Origin: Blattamonas nauphoetae
Taxonomy: Eukaryota > Preaxostyla > Oxymonadida
Assembly: GCA_033064195.1 (NCBI GenBank)
Contig: JARBJD010000120.1
Coordinates: forward strand, 62,001 to 126,000
Length of the DNA: 64,000 nucleotides
Direction: 5' to 3'
The stretch's first letter is position 1; each line of letters begins with the position of its first letter. This document shows positions 1 to 10,100 of this stretch, in pieces. Below the pieces are notes generated by a model. It was not told the DNA's origin, made no database searches, and was given only the letters and a program-made list of their open reading frames with translations. Made by a program: the position numbers and the translations under genes.

Positions 1-109
1 GCTCAGGATCAAATGGTTCTAATATTTTCAGTGATGTCATTTAAGTGAAATAAAAATATCTGAAACATTTTTGAGAATAGTCATAATTGAAGCGAACGAA
101 GGTCTGAGG

Positions 110-1615
110 TCAGAATAGACCGAATTCATTAATGAACTCTGGTGATAAGTCGTCAATTGAGTCTGCATGGAACTTTGTGTGTTGAATGGGAACGTACACT
201 ATTTTTGGTAGACATGTGAGTCCATTCAGTAGAGTAGCTACCACATTTCCGTGCTTGTATTCAATGAATTTCCCCACGAATTGAAACTGTCTTCGCTTCT
301 TCTGAAACTTGGCAACAGTCTTGTCCAGATCAAGGTGAATCAATAGAATATTTCCTGGTTTGTATTTCCATAACATCTGTGTTGTCTGCTGTCTTTGGAT
401 GTTCTTTAATTGCTCTTCACAACTGGAGATATACAGCGCTTCAATTTCACGATTGTTTTGTGCCTGCTGTGGAGTGAACTTGTTCCAGTACGCTCGATGA
501 GGAGTCATGTTGTAGTATTCCACCATCTGATTCATCAAGGAATGATTTGCCATTTGTGTCGCATTGTCTTGGAATCCATCTCTGATTGTTCTTATCACTC
601 GATCGACAATTCTATTGTGATTTGTGAATGGTGAGCTTGTGAAATATGTACTGACGTTCTGATCCTTGAAAAACTCTGATGCTTCTCCACTAGTCCATGC
701 TGCTTCTCCATCTCCTCGAATGTTGTTGACATGAACTCCACGATGATTTATCAGATCATTGATTGCAGTCTTGACTTTGCTCCATGATTTATCCAGAACT
801 GGAATGACAACCAGGTATTTAGTGTTGATGTTAATTGCGAAGAGATCAATCTGTAGAACTGTTTTCGACGTTGGTGATTGGATAAAAACGAGATCAATTT
901 CCCAGGATCCAAACTTGGGAGAAAAGTATGGTCTATCACAATTCTGAGGAACCTTTCTGTCTGATGTCTTCTGTGGATCACCTGTAATTGCTTTCGACAT
1001 GAACTGCATTTTTGATCGAAATGGATACACTATTTTTTCCGTTGTTTTTGGAATCATTGGAGGATCAATTCTCATCGCATCACCTCCTTTTTCTCTCTGA
1101 ATTTTCCTGGGATGTGCAGCACTCCATCTATGATCATATTCCTCATACCAATCCTGAAATGATCTTCCTCCGAATGGGATTTGTTTTGTGTGAGTCAGAA
1201 TGAAGTCAAGATCTTCGTTCGCAATCTTTCTGTTTATCGAGGCTCGTACGAATGTGTCTCTGTTCATTTTATTTGCATCCAGAATGTGTGATGTAATTAA
1301 GTGTTCCATCTGCTTTTGATTTTTCATTATTGAGTTCTCAGCTTTGATCTGTTCATCTTCTGAATCATTTCTCTGTTGATGATCAAACAATCCTTTCATT
1401 TGTGCCAACTTATTGAGCACTTGCTGTGTCGTCGGTTCATTCTGTCTGATCTCCCTCACTGGGTGGTTGAACACGGTTGGTGTGAAGAAGGGATTTCTCT
1501 CTATTGGATCCTGCATCTGTGAAATTGGTATAAGTAGTATAGAAGACGGAAATCGATACCTATCTAGATCGCCAATAACACGGAATAAATCACTTTTGAC
1601 CTCAAAAACATACAT
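110..1615 (-). CDS. Polinton-type integrase (rve family), partial copy of a second element
   Basis: A retroviral-type integrase reading frame that is nearly the same protein over most of its length as the integrase at 21280-23205. The shared part includes the rve core, with the same 'GSWEIDLVFIQSPTSKT' and 'VDRVIRTIRDGFQDNATQ' stretches. The family inserts linear element DNA by strand transfer. The first residues come from the inverted repeat that begins at 1533, so the frame crosses an element boundary. The copy looks old only in the sense of being truncated; the sequence itself is little diverged. It is a fossil or leftover of a related Polinton abutting the main one. Confidence 0.75.
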   Translation of the reverse strand: MYVFEVKSDLFRVIGDLDRYRFPSSILLIPISQMQDPIERNPFFTPTVFNHPVREIRQNEPTTQQVLNKLAQMKGLFDHQQRNDSEDEQIKAENSIMKNQKQMEHLITSHILDANKMNRDTFVRASINRKIANEDLDFILTHTKQIPFGGRSFQDWYEEYDHRWSAAHPRKIQREKGGDAMRIDPPMIPKTTEKIVYPFRSKMQFMSKAITGDPQKTSDRKVPQNCDRPYFSPKFGSWEIDLVFIQSPTSKTVLQIDLFAININTKYLVVIPVLDKSWSKVKTAINDLINHRGVHVNNIRGDGEAAWTSGEASEFFKDQNVSTYFTSSPFTNHNRIVDRVIRTIRDGFQDNATQMANHSLMNQMVEYYNMTPHRAYWNKFTPQQAQNNREIEALYISSCEEQLKNIQRQQTTQMLWKYKPGNILLIHLDLDKTVAKFQKKRRQFQFVGKFIEYKHGNVVATLLNGLTCLPKIVYVPIQHTKFHADSIDDLSPEFINEFGLF

Positions 1616-2486
1616 TTCCTGACACTTCGATTTTGATGAATTTTGGACCTGATTCTTACTTTATTTTGATAAAATGAGCTCCAAAAATGGATTGCAGACG
1701 ATTCAGGGTCAAATCAATCGGCACGATCATGTCGATGTTGTACATCAATCCAATTGACTGGACCAGGTGGCCCAGGTGGATCGCGAAATCAAATTGGTTT
1801 TTTATTTTTGGAGGTCCACAGGTCCACAAGTCCACAAAGTCCACGGCGCAGGGGAACGCTCAGAATGCACCAGAATGACGTGCACTACCTCCCCATGCAT
1901 CTACGGCATCCATGGATTGTTTTGGTCAAAAATGATTTTTTCACTTTTTTCATCACTATAAAAGGAAATAAAAAATTGATTTTTTAAAATTAACCTTAAT
2001 TTTTGAGACCATCCAAAATTGTTCTGACAACGTTAATATCGGTCTGACGAGTTTATATACGACGTGTTTCGTGTGATCTGAGCAGTAGTTCCTGAGATAT
2101 GGGTGATCCAAAAATAAACGTTAAACTTTTTTAACTTTCTGATTTTTTAATTTGTATATGAAGAGGAGGTACTGGCCAAGTTCAAGTATTGAGCCCTCGA
2201 CGTAATGTTCCAAGATACTCAGGCAAAATGGTGCCCTGGTGACTGATGCGCAGAATGATTTGGAGGTTAAATTGGAGACGGATGATCGAAAGATTGTCCC
2301 CGGGGTTCAAGTTGGCAGCACTTAGATGTGCCCGTAAATCATGCCCACCCAAGACTTAACCCTTCAAGGACTTCGCCAGCAGCAGTCATTTAAAAGGATC
2401 GCGATAGAACGATCCCCAAAGGAGTATCGGGGTGTCTATAGGAAGCTCGTACGAACGTGGGAAGGCTCTTCTCTTCGGTTATTTTT
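1533..2486 (+). repeat. Left terminal inverted repeat of the Polinton
   Basis: Reads inward from AGTAGTATAGAAGACGG and is matched in reverse complement by the segment ending at 31575. Short spurious frames of 62-77 codons are identical at both ends, which shows how little the two copies have diverged. The repeat contains a 'GGTCCACAGGTCCACAAG' motif that recurs in the right subterminal region. The similarity to the other end fades just after 2486. Confidence 0.85.
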
Positions 2487-2527
2487 ACCATATTCAATGA
2501 ACAAAAACAAAAATATGCTAACACCAT

Positions 2528-2953
2528 TCAATACTCCAACATGAGATCAACCAGAAATTCATAATACTCTTTGATTATTTTTCCATTGATTGTCTCCGTT
2601 GTTTCCATCTCGATTGATTCACCAGAACTGTCTTTGAACCAGATCTTCACCGTTGATTGTCGAGTACTTAGTTCCCACTTCTTTCGCTTCGCAATCTGTT
2701 CGTTACAGAAAGCAACATAAGAATCATTGAATGCATCAGTCTGAATCCAATCACCGTGGATTGTGAAATTCTGAGGAATATCTTTTGAAATAACCGTTGA
2801 AGTCTCACCAATCTCTTCCTTCACATGGATGAGCTTACAGTCAAGAAAGTAGATATATTTTTGTTTTCGGGAATTGACAAAATCATGTGGAAGTTGAGCA
2901 GTGTGAGAATTCTGAATTGAGAAATAGCGTTTGACCATTGCTGTTTTTAGCAA
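2528..2953 (-). CDS. Small Polinton protein, 141 aa, unknown role
   Basis: First gene inside the left inverted repeat, 28 bases beyond the end of the capsid-like gene at 2981-4672 on the same strand. The residue pattern alternates hydrophobic and polar positions, as in a beta-rich fold, and it has no membrane segment. Its size and position next to capsid-like genes would suit a minor virion protein, but I see no diagnostic motif. A T-rich box lies just upstream of its ATG, as for the neighbouring genes. Confidence 0.5.
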   Translation of the reverse strand: MLKTAMVKRYFSIQNSHTAQLPHDFVNSRKQKYIYFLDCKLIHVKEEIGETSTVISKDIPQNFTIHGDWIQTDAFNDSYVAFCNEQIAKRKKWELSTRQSTVKIWFKDSSGESIEMETTETINGKIIKEYYEFLVDLMLEY

Positions 2954-2980
2954 AAATAAAAAATCAAAACTGTTTAATCA

Positions 2981-4672
2981 TTAATAACCTCTCTTCACTT
3001 CTTCATATGCTTCTTGGAGTCGTCGATCAATGACATATCGCACCCGTGGTTGTCCATTTTCGATCCAGAACAACCAATATGTTGCCTGATGTAATGCGAG
3101 AATTGGTGGAGGAGGACCTTCTGGAGTTGATGTGAAATATGGATCTAGTTCACCTTGTTTGATTGGGGTTCCTCTGTAGACAATATTGACAGATTCTGCT
3201 GTCGAAATACCTTCTTCACCACCAGCGATTTCACTTCGATCTGTTGGCACCATGAATGTGAAAGAAGTTGCGTCTGTCACTGGTCTTTTTCGTTTATATT
3301 CATTTTCTGTTTCTTTGTAGAAATAAGTGCGAGGTAAACAAATGGAGTTTTCGAACTCTTCTGTTGCAGAACATCCAATGAAATCACCATTCACCATCAT
3401 CATTTGATAGAACTCTGGTGATATTGTTGACATTGGGAAATTTGGGAAGTTACTTCCAAGCATTTCGAATTGACCAACGTATTGAGGATTTCTGAAGACT
3501 GTACATTCATTAGGTCTTTCAGGGAATAAGCACATGAGATTCATGAGATTGTTGAGTTTGATACTGATGTTGGATCTCACTCCCATGGCATTTGCTTTTG
3601 ATTGAAATGATTGGGTGTCAATTCTTTCTGCTTTCAGGACATATAGAGTCTTTGAGTAAGTGTTGATCAGTGATTGTTTTGTTGCATCTGTGATTTGATA
3701 TCCGTAGCAGATCGAAGTGACTTTATCCACCGATGAGGAAAGGACATTGATTGTTGCTTCCATTGTCGAAATCTCTGAAACTCCTGAGGAGGATGGACTG
3801 TTACGTGAATTAAATTGTTGAACCGGATTTCCGATTTGTGTAAATTCCTGAGTCATATTTGATAACTCTCCCTCACGCAGAAGGTCCATTTCAGCTGGGT
3901 CTGAAAGAGACATCAATGCCTTATCTGGATATTGTTCGCGACTGTTTTCCAATGTTGTTCGGATGACAGTAGATGTTCGAATTGGACAGTAAACAAGTGA
4001 TTCAGTTGTCAAATGAAATCTTAATCGGAGATTGCCAAAGATGGAGTTCGGATACTGATCAAATGTACTCAGTGGAAGCAAATTCACAAATGGAATGACA
4101 AGTGGAATTGTTCTCGTGATTGTTTGAAATGCTGTGTTTACCGGAGCAAAGTAGAATCCACACACACTTGGATCCATTCTCTGAACATTTTCCCAAAGAC
4201 TGTAGCAATGTTTCATATTGTTTTTCTCTTCATGAGATTTGAATGTGTGATAAAGAAAAGATTCGTGAATGTGGTTATTCTGAAGTGAATTGTCAATAAT
4301 ATTTCCTTGACTGTCGACGAGTCTCATATCTCGAATTGCATCTGATGACGACTTAAATCCGTAAAACATTCCATATTCCTCGACATACGGACCCAAACTG
4401 GATGATGTTGGTTTCACATATGGAATGGTGATTGTTAGATCTATTCGCAGATGACTCTTCGAAAACTCAGTCACATCATGGCCGTCATAGCACAATGGAA
4501 CTTCAATTTCATCTGTGATTCGACATGGCATTGGAGGATTTGTTGGATGCACTTCCTGAATCGAATACACATGAGGTTCTGAATCCCACTGTTTTGGCAT
4601 GTATGATTGGACTTCGATTTGCTCAATTAATGTCGATGTTGGTTTGGATTGATTTGCTCTGATACTTCTCAT
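2981..4672 (-). CDS. Capsid-like protein B of the Polinton, 563 aa
   Basis: A large beta-rich protein of the size expected for a double jelly-roll capsid protein. It is visibly related to the next gene (4719-6581). Both share a mid-protein 'FGxLxL' strand followed by a 'CP' pair and a C-terminal 'ILA...TxW' block followed by a charged tail. The tandem pair looks like a duplication within the family. Assignment to the capsid role rests on length, fold-like composition and position in the element, not on a recognised signature. It looks whole. Confidence 0.5.
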   Translation of the reverse strand: MRSIRANQSKPTSTLIEQIEVQSYMPKQWDSEPHVYSIQEVHPTNPPMPCRITDEIEVPLCYDGHDVTEFSKSHLRIDLTITIPYVKPTSSSLGPYVEEYGMFYGFKSSSDAIRDMRLVDSQGNIIDNSLQNNHIHESFLYHTFKSHEEKNNMKHCYSLWENVQRMDPSVCGFYFAPVNTAFQTITRTIPLVIPFVNLLPLSTFDQYPNSIFGNLRLRFHLTTESLVYCPIRTSTVIRTTLENSREQYPDKALMSLSDPAEMDLLREGELSNMTQEFTQIGNPVQQFNSRNSPSSSGVSEISTMEATINVLSSSVDKVTSICYGYQITDATKQSLINTYSKTLYVLKAERIDTQSFQSKANAMGVRSNISIKLNNLMNLMCLFPERPNECTVFRNPQYVGQFEMLGSNFPNFPMSTISPEFYQMMMVNGDFIGCSATEEFENSICLPRTYFYKETENEYKRKRPVTDATSFTFMVPTDRSEIAGGEEGISTAESVNIVYRGTPIKQGELDPYFTSTPEGPPPPILALHQATYWLFWIENGQPRVRYVIDRRLQEAYEEVKRGY

Positions 4673-4718
4673 TTATAGAAAAATAAAAAATACAATATCA
4701 TTATTTTGTTTTACTGTT

Positions 4719-6581
4719 TTATGATTTCGGAATCCCGAGTTCCTTGTGCAATGCTTTCAGTGTGTGATTTGGATAATACTCAACTTTAGGTTCGTCATTT
4801 ACGAATCGTAGGACCCACCACGTTGTTGCAGTTGTTGCAAGAATCGGTGCTGGAGGATGCGTAAATGTTGTCATATCACCACCCTTTTGACTTGGATCGA
4901 GAACATTGTAGTACGTATCAATCAGACCTTGGTAAATCGGACTTGATCTCAAAGTGACTGGAACATTCTGACCTCTGGAACTGATTGAATCATTGCAGTT
5001 TGTTGGACATCCACTTCGTTGAGTTGAGAAGCACAAAAGGAAGTCAGTGTTGTCATGAATTGGTCGCACTCTTGCCATTGTTTCATTTGGGTAAGTTCTA
5101 CCACCTTCAAGATGTTCTTCAACAAGAGAATCTGTTAGTGATCGCTCCAAATCATCTGGAACAGTGAGGTAAGAATCAAGATTGAGAGTCGACAATGCAA
5201 ACTGATAAAAGCGAGCTCCAATTGTTGATGTCCAGTTTTCTGGATAGTATTTGTTGAGTAGATGCACACGAAGATCTTTCTGCATTGGATTGTGGAAACA
5301 AGTTACTTCATTATCGTAGTGACGGAAGAGGAGCATAATGTCTTTGGCATTAACGAGAACCATCTGTTGAGTACAATCAATACCTGTTGCCGTTGGTGTC
5401 TTCTGAAATGGATAGAAAAAGATCTTTTCTGCTGGAATTGTTCCAGGACGATCCTGATACATCTTCTTCAGACTCTCTTTCGCAATGTTTTTCATATTGT
5501 ATCCAGCACTCATGCAATACACGTCATCAATTTGATAATCAATAATGTTCAATGATATGTACTGATCAACAAATTCTGGTTCTTTTGTCACTGTTCCGGC
5601 TGAGCTATAGTAAATGTCTTGAGTCACTGCTGATATCCTGAATGATTGGCCAATTTGAACGAAATTCTTAGTGCAGTTCGCAAGAAGAGAATGGAAAAAC
5701 CATGGACGATGTTGTTGACAATCGGCGATTGCATGATGAATTGGTGGTTTGGTTGAGCCAATGTAGGTCGAAAGTGTGTTCTTCAAAGTGAGTTCTGGAT
5801 TCACTGGACAACAAACGAATGCATCCTCATTGATGTATACACTCAATTTCAGATCACCAAAGAGACATTTTGGATAGTCAGTCATCCCTGAAAAAATGAG
5901 AAGATCTTCAAGGTTTATTGACACACGAATCGGTACCTTAATTGTATCAGTGAAATGGCCAGCTTGTGACACCGATGTGAAGTCTGACAATGGAATATAG
6001 ACACCAGCAACAGATTCATCATGATTCCAAGCATTCTGCCATGGCGTATGTGCATGCTTACGATTCTCCAATTGACTCTTTGGTTTGATCATATTGTAGA
6101 TGTGAGACTCCATTGAAACATCATTGTTTGCTGTGCTAATGATTCTTTGATTGTTGTGAAGAACAGTAAATCTACTAAAGATTGATGCCGAATGCTTCAG
6201 TCCAACGAACATAAATATCCTCTCATTTGAGTAAGACCCAACCTTATCTGGGGTAATGTCCCAATTGTTGACTTTCAAAGTTGTTGTGATTGTGAATGTA
6301 ATGAAGGAATCATCGATTTGACATCTATCCTGATTACCAGTCAGTGGAATTATTATTTCCTGTCCTTTGTAGAAGCGTGAATTCTCTGATGGTTTCAACT
6401 CCTGAATTGAAGTACTGTGTGCTCCATCATTCAAGAGGAAATTAACATGATGTTCAGACATTAGTTGCTGTTGAATTTGACCAATGTCGTCTCGGGTATA
6501 CTTAATTGATCCAGTGGTGTTTCCAGTCAATGTTGAGGCTCCATGTCTTTTGTTTGTCAGATGTGTAATGTGTGAGTTCAT
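4719..6581 (-). CDS. Capsid-like protein A of the Polinton, 620 aa
   Basis: Paralogue of the neighbouring 563 aa protein and closest in length to Polinton major capsid proteins. It overlaps the start of the upstream 111 aa gene by 4 bases (6578-6581), which suggests tight co-transcription on the minus strand. A T-rich box lies directly before its ATG. Which of the two paralogues is the main shell protein cannot be decided by eye. It looks whole. Confidence 0.5.
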   Translation of the reverse strand: MNSHITHLTNKRHGASTLTGNTTGSIKYTRDDIGQIQQQLMSEHHVNFLLNDGAHSTSIQELKPSENSRFYKGQEIIIPLTGNQDRCQIDDSFITFTITTTLKVNNWDITPDKVGSYSNERIFMFVGLKHSASIFSRFTVLHNNQRIISTANNDVSMESHIYNMIKPKSQLENRKHAHTPWQNAWNHDESVAGVYIPLSDFTSVSQAGHFTDTIKVPIRVSINLEDLLIFSGMTDYPKCLFGDLKLSVYINEDAFVCCPVNPELTLKNTLSTYIGSTKPPIHHAIADCQQHRPWFFHSLLANCTKNFVQIGQSFRISAVTQDIYYSSAGTVTKEPEFVDQYISLNIIDYQIDDVYCMSAGYNMKNIAKESLKKMYQDRPGTIPAEKIFFYPFQKTPTATGIDCTQQMVLVNAKDIMLLFRHYDNEVTCFHNPMQKDLRVHLLNKYYPENWTSTIGARFYQFALSTLNLDSYLTVPDDLERSLTDSLVEEHLEGGRTYPNETMARVRPIHDNTDFLLCFSTQRSGCPTNCNDSISSRGQNVPVTLRSSPIYQGLIDTYYNVLDPSQKGGDMTTFTHPPAPILATTATTWWVLRFVNDEPKVEYYPNHTLKALHKELGIPKS

Positions 6582-6913
6582 TTTATCAAAAATAAAAAAA
6601 ACATAATTGAGTATTTCTTTTTCACTTTCTTTAGCTTTGGTTTTGGCTTCAGCTTTTCTTCCAGTCTCAGTATTTCACCTCTGAGCTGATTTGCTAATGC
6701 ACTGTTTCCTTCATTGATTGCTTGCTCGTATTGTACCATCTTTTCTGCATGGATTTGCTGATCTGATTTCACATCTGGGATCATCTCAACACCTGTCTGT
6801 GCAATCTTAGAAATCACTGGTCCAACGAAGGGAATGAGATTCAAAAATGGTGCTCCAATTCTGAGAATAGTTTTACCGACTCCTGCTAATTTTGATAACC
6901 AACCTGGTGCCAT
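6578..6913 (-). CDS. Small 'MAPG' protein, 111 aa, hydrophobic then basic
   Basis: Starts with MAPG and has a glycine/isoleucine-rich amphipathic stretch in residues 5-45, then a charged region and a lysine-rich tail. This resembles small membrane-active or core proteins of adenovirus-like particles, but that is inference only. A second MAPG-starting protein of similar make-up lies at 17921-18298, on the far side of the 11 kb insertion, so the two were probably neighbours. Confidence 0.5.
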   Translation of the reverse strand: MAPGWLSKLAGVGKTILRIGAPFLNLIPFVGPVISKIAQTGVEMIPDVKSDQQIHAEKMVQYEQAINEGNSALANQLRGEILRLEEKLKPKPKLKKVKKKYSIMFFLFLIK

Positions 6914-6919
6914 TTCTGT

Positions 6920-6931
6920 AAAAATAAAAAA
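6920..6931 (-). promoter_or_regulatory. T-rich box shared by Polinton genes
   Basis: On the coding strand this reads TTTTTATTTTT and lies a few bases before the ATG of the 111 aa gene. Near-identical boxes stand in the same place at 2952-2963, 4679-4690, 6588-6600 and 18963-18974. Similar runs precede the genes ending at 18298, 19943, 23205 and 30357. The ATPase on the other strand lacks it at that position. It is probably an element-specific promoter or start-site motif. Confidence 0.55.
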
Positions 6932-7129
6932 CTAGATTTACATTTATTTATAAACCTTTGAATTGAATCTTTGAGTTTGACGATTGTGGCCAGGGCTTTC
7001 CAAAAATACCCATAATTTTCTTGATACCTTGGATTAAGTAAAAATGCGAGATTTAAGCATTTGACTTTGGTGATACAATATTACCACATTTAACCAACTT
7101 GAAAAAGCGAAAGTGAGAGTTTAATAAAA

Positions 7130-10100
7130 AATGAGATTTGTGAATAGAGAATAAAGGGGTCTTGTCGATCTATCCGCCCTCCCGCTTTCTCCTCGTCTTC
7201 TCTCCCCTTCTTCATTGTGTTCACCATCACTATATTCCATCTACATCGCTGCATTCCCTCTCCCTCCCTCTCCCAGCCAACTCGGACTGAATGCGGATAC
7301 GAACGCGTACCAAGTCGCTCAAGACTTCATCTACGCTAACAACCTCGACCAAAACTAACAGCCTCCCCTCGAGTCTTCTCAACGCAATATTGATCCTTCA
7401 CTCAAGTGCTGAACTGCCTGAAGGGAGGCAATCTGTAGCAGATGTTCGGGATGTGCATCGAAGAGAACGACTCAGTGTCGGAGAGATGAAGGTTGATCAA
7501 TAGTGATTTCAAGACAATGGAAACACTACTAAACTTGGTCAAGCATGATACACAGCTGGAATCCCTGCTGATATCGAAAGCGCATGTCAACATCGGGACG
7601 CGGAAGATGTCGTTCAAACCAGAAATACAGCTCTTCCTATGTTAAGATCTGTTGATAATCATCCTTTTCACACTTTTAGAGATTAAACAGTGCACGAATA
7701 ATGTGTGATATCATTTCTTTTCTCATTCTTTGTCTTCATCTCTAATTCCAGCCTGACAACATCTCCCATCTTCACAAGATTTATCGGATGCAATTTCTCC
7801 ACCCATCAGCCAACTGCCTCAACCAAGTGTTCTCCCTCATCCGCTTTTTCCTGTTTCTGGTCAACGCCTGGAAAGAGACGTCTTTTCCTCTCAATCTAGT
7901 CTCATCATTCTCTTTCTGATGAACTACGCACAGTGTCTCCGCATTACTGGGTGTGCCATGTTGGCCGGATTCGCATTCTTTGCCACTTTTCATATTCGGT
8001 ATCACAACGCGACGCGAATGTTTTGCTGTTCACGATTCAATGTGTTATCGCCGCTTTCCACCACTTTGAAAGATCTGGTCTTTCCTGGAAGCGTCCCAAA
8101 CATGGCTAATTGAAGCTCTGTGTGTCCAAAGGAGGACTGTCATTTGGTGGCTTCACCATGCTCACTTTTGTTGGAATAAGCAAGTATGGTCGCTAGAAAT
8201 GGGCCTTTTGACATGAAGAGCCTATTCCGGTCATGAATTCGTAGAAATCTGAACAAAAACCAATCATGTTTACAGCGAGTCCGTCTTTCGCGACTTCACT
8301 CGCTATTCGACCTCCAACATTCACCACACCTGGAAAATCCCAATCAACATCTCCTTCACTGCTTTTGAAGACGTTACACACTCACAAGTCGAAAACAGCG
8401 CAAGATATTACGATCCTTCCTCCGTCCACCTCCTGTGCACTCCCTCCGATTCATGCACCCCCAATCATCATTAATCCGACGAACATGTCCTTAAATGGAG
8501 ATGATGAGCCAAACGAACAATCACCTTCGTCGTCCAAGGAACAAGAGAAGTCAAACTCTCTCCTTCTCACGCCGCGTGCCTCGTCGCCTCAATAACTCGC
8601 TCCAATCATCATTCCACCCGCTACAAACACCCCACGTCTTGCTCCTGTCCCAGCATCGCCGCTCCCCCTCTCCACGCTCTCTACTCTCTACGAACTACTT
8701 CGCTGCTCCAGAATGCCTGTCAGAGCAGATGTGTCAGAAAATGCCGAAACATCAACCGAACCTGTCCCGTGACCAGGCGCCCTCAGTCCGACTGAACGTG
8801 CTGAACGAGATTCTGTCATCAGGATCACATCCAACGCTCTCGACACTCTCCGATTTGGAGTACACCCACACGTCACACGCGAAGATCCTCCCTCGGCTGG
8901 GACTGCACCTGCTCGATTATCTTTCGATGCTGTCCCGCGTCAACCCCAATTTCAGCTTCCTCCCATCCAGCCCTCTTTAAACAATTGTGCTTTCTCTCAA
9001 CGATGGCTAGACCACACTCCTCACTGGCCATTCTCCTATTTCCTCCTTCACACGACATCGAGCCACTTCGACGCTGTCGCTCGCTTCCCTGGCAAGCTCA
9101 GTTCCACTCCGGTGAATTTCTGGTCGCTCGGTACAACTGTGCTCCCTCCCTCGCTCGTTTCGTGTCTGCACTCCACGCTCCTCACGTTCCCCCACATGAC
9201 ACAAACAACACGTCTCTCTCGGAACAAGAAAACGAGAAGAAAGAAAAATGTTCGAACAAGCAGAAAGACGGAAAAAAGGAGCTGGAAGCAACGAAACTGG
9301 AAGCATCGAAAACTCTCAAGAAGGACAAGCGAATTACACGAAAGCACCGCAGTTACGGATTGTCGGAAATCTCAGGAATTCCCGTTCTACCTAAAAAACT
9401 AAAAGCCTGCCTCTCACAATGTCAAATCACTGCGCAGCTGCTTGAAGCCAACAGATCGAGATCAAGTCGATCCGGAAGTTCAAGTCCGCAATTGCTCGTT
9501 TGTTGCCTGCACATCGGTTGAGATGTTCCTCGTTGGCCTCTGCCTACCACTCGACCCCAGCTCGGCTCATTTCGACAGCGTTGGTGGGCGGAGGTCTAAC
9601 TTCAGAAGAATCTTTTTCGGTCTCGACGATGTTTCCAATGACTTTGTCCTCATCAACTGTCCACTCTGTCACGCAGACATCGGATGGTTAGAATGAGGAT
9701 GATGGAGCTGCCGCTTCACTTGATTGAATTTCATCTAGTTGTGTCTCTCTGACAGACATCTCGTTCTCTTTCCTCTTAACCACAGACTCTGGAAGTCTGA
9801 TTCGTTGAACATCATCAGGAACAGATTGAACGTGAAAAGGCAGATGAGGAAGAACAGCTCGGGTTGGATGAAGAAGAAAGGAAACATCCCAAAGGAAAAG
9901 GAGGAGAGAGTAAAGATGGAAGAAGAGCGACGCGAGGCCGATTAGATTCAAAACGACTGAGCTAAACCATGTGAGATTCGAGAACAACACATCCGCTCGA
10001 TACAACGACATCTTCATCGAATCCTCTCTCTTCGGGGGGAAAAGACAGCGAGGAGGAGAGACATCACGGTGTCTGGCACAACATCCACGATGCGAAGACG

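Noticed and set aside
1754-1987. 77-codon frame, identical at 31121-31354
   Set aside because: It lies in the terminal repeats and is identical because the repeats are; several overlapping frames there are equally open.
6991-7010. hAT left terminus (CAGGGCTTTCC)
   Set aside because: No matching right terminus or 8-bp duplication near 17890, so it is only mentioned as a candidate.
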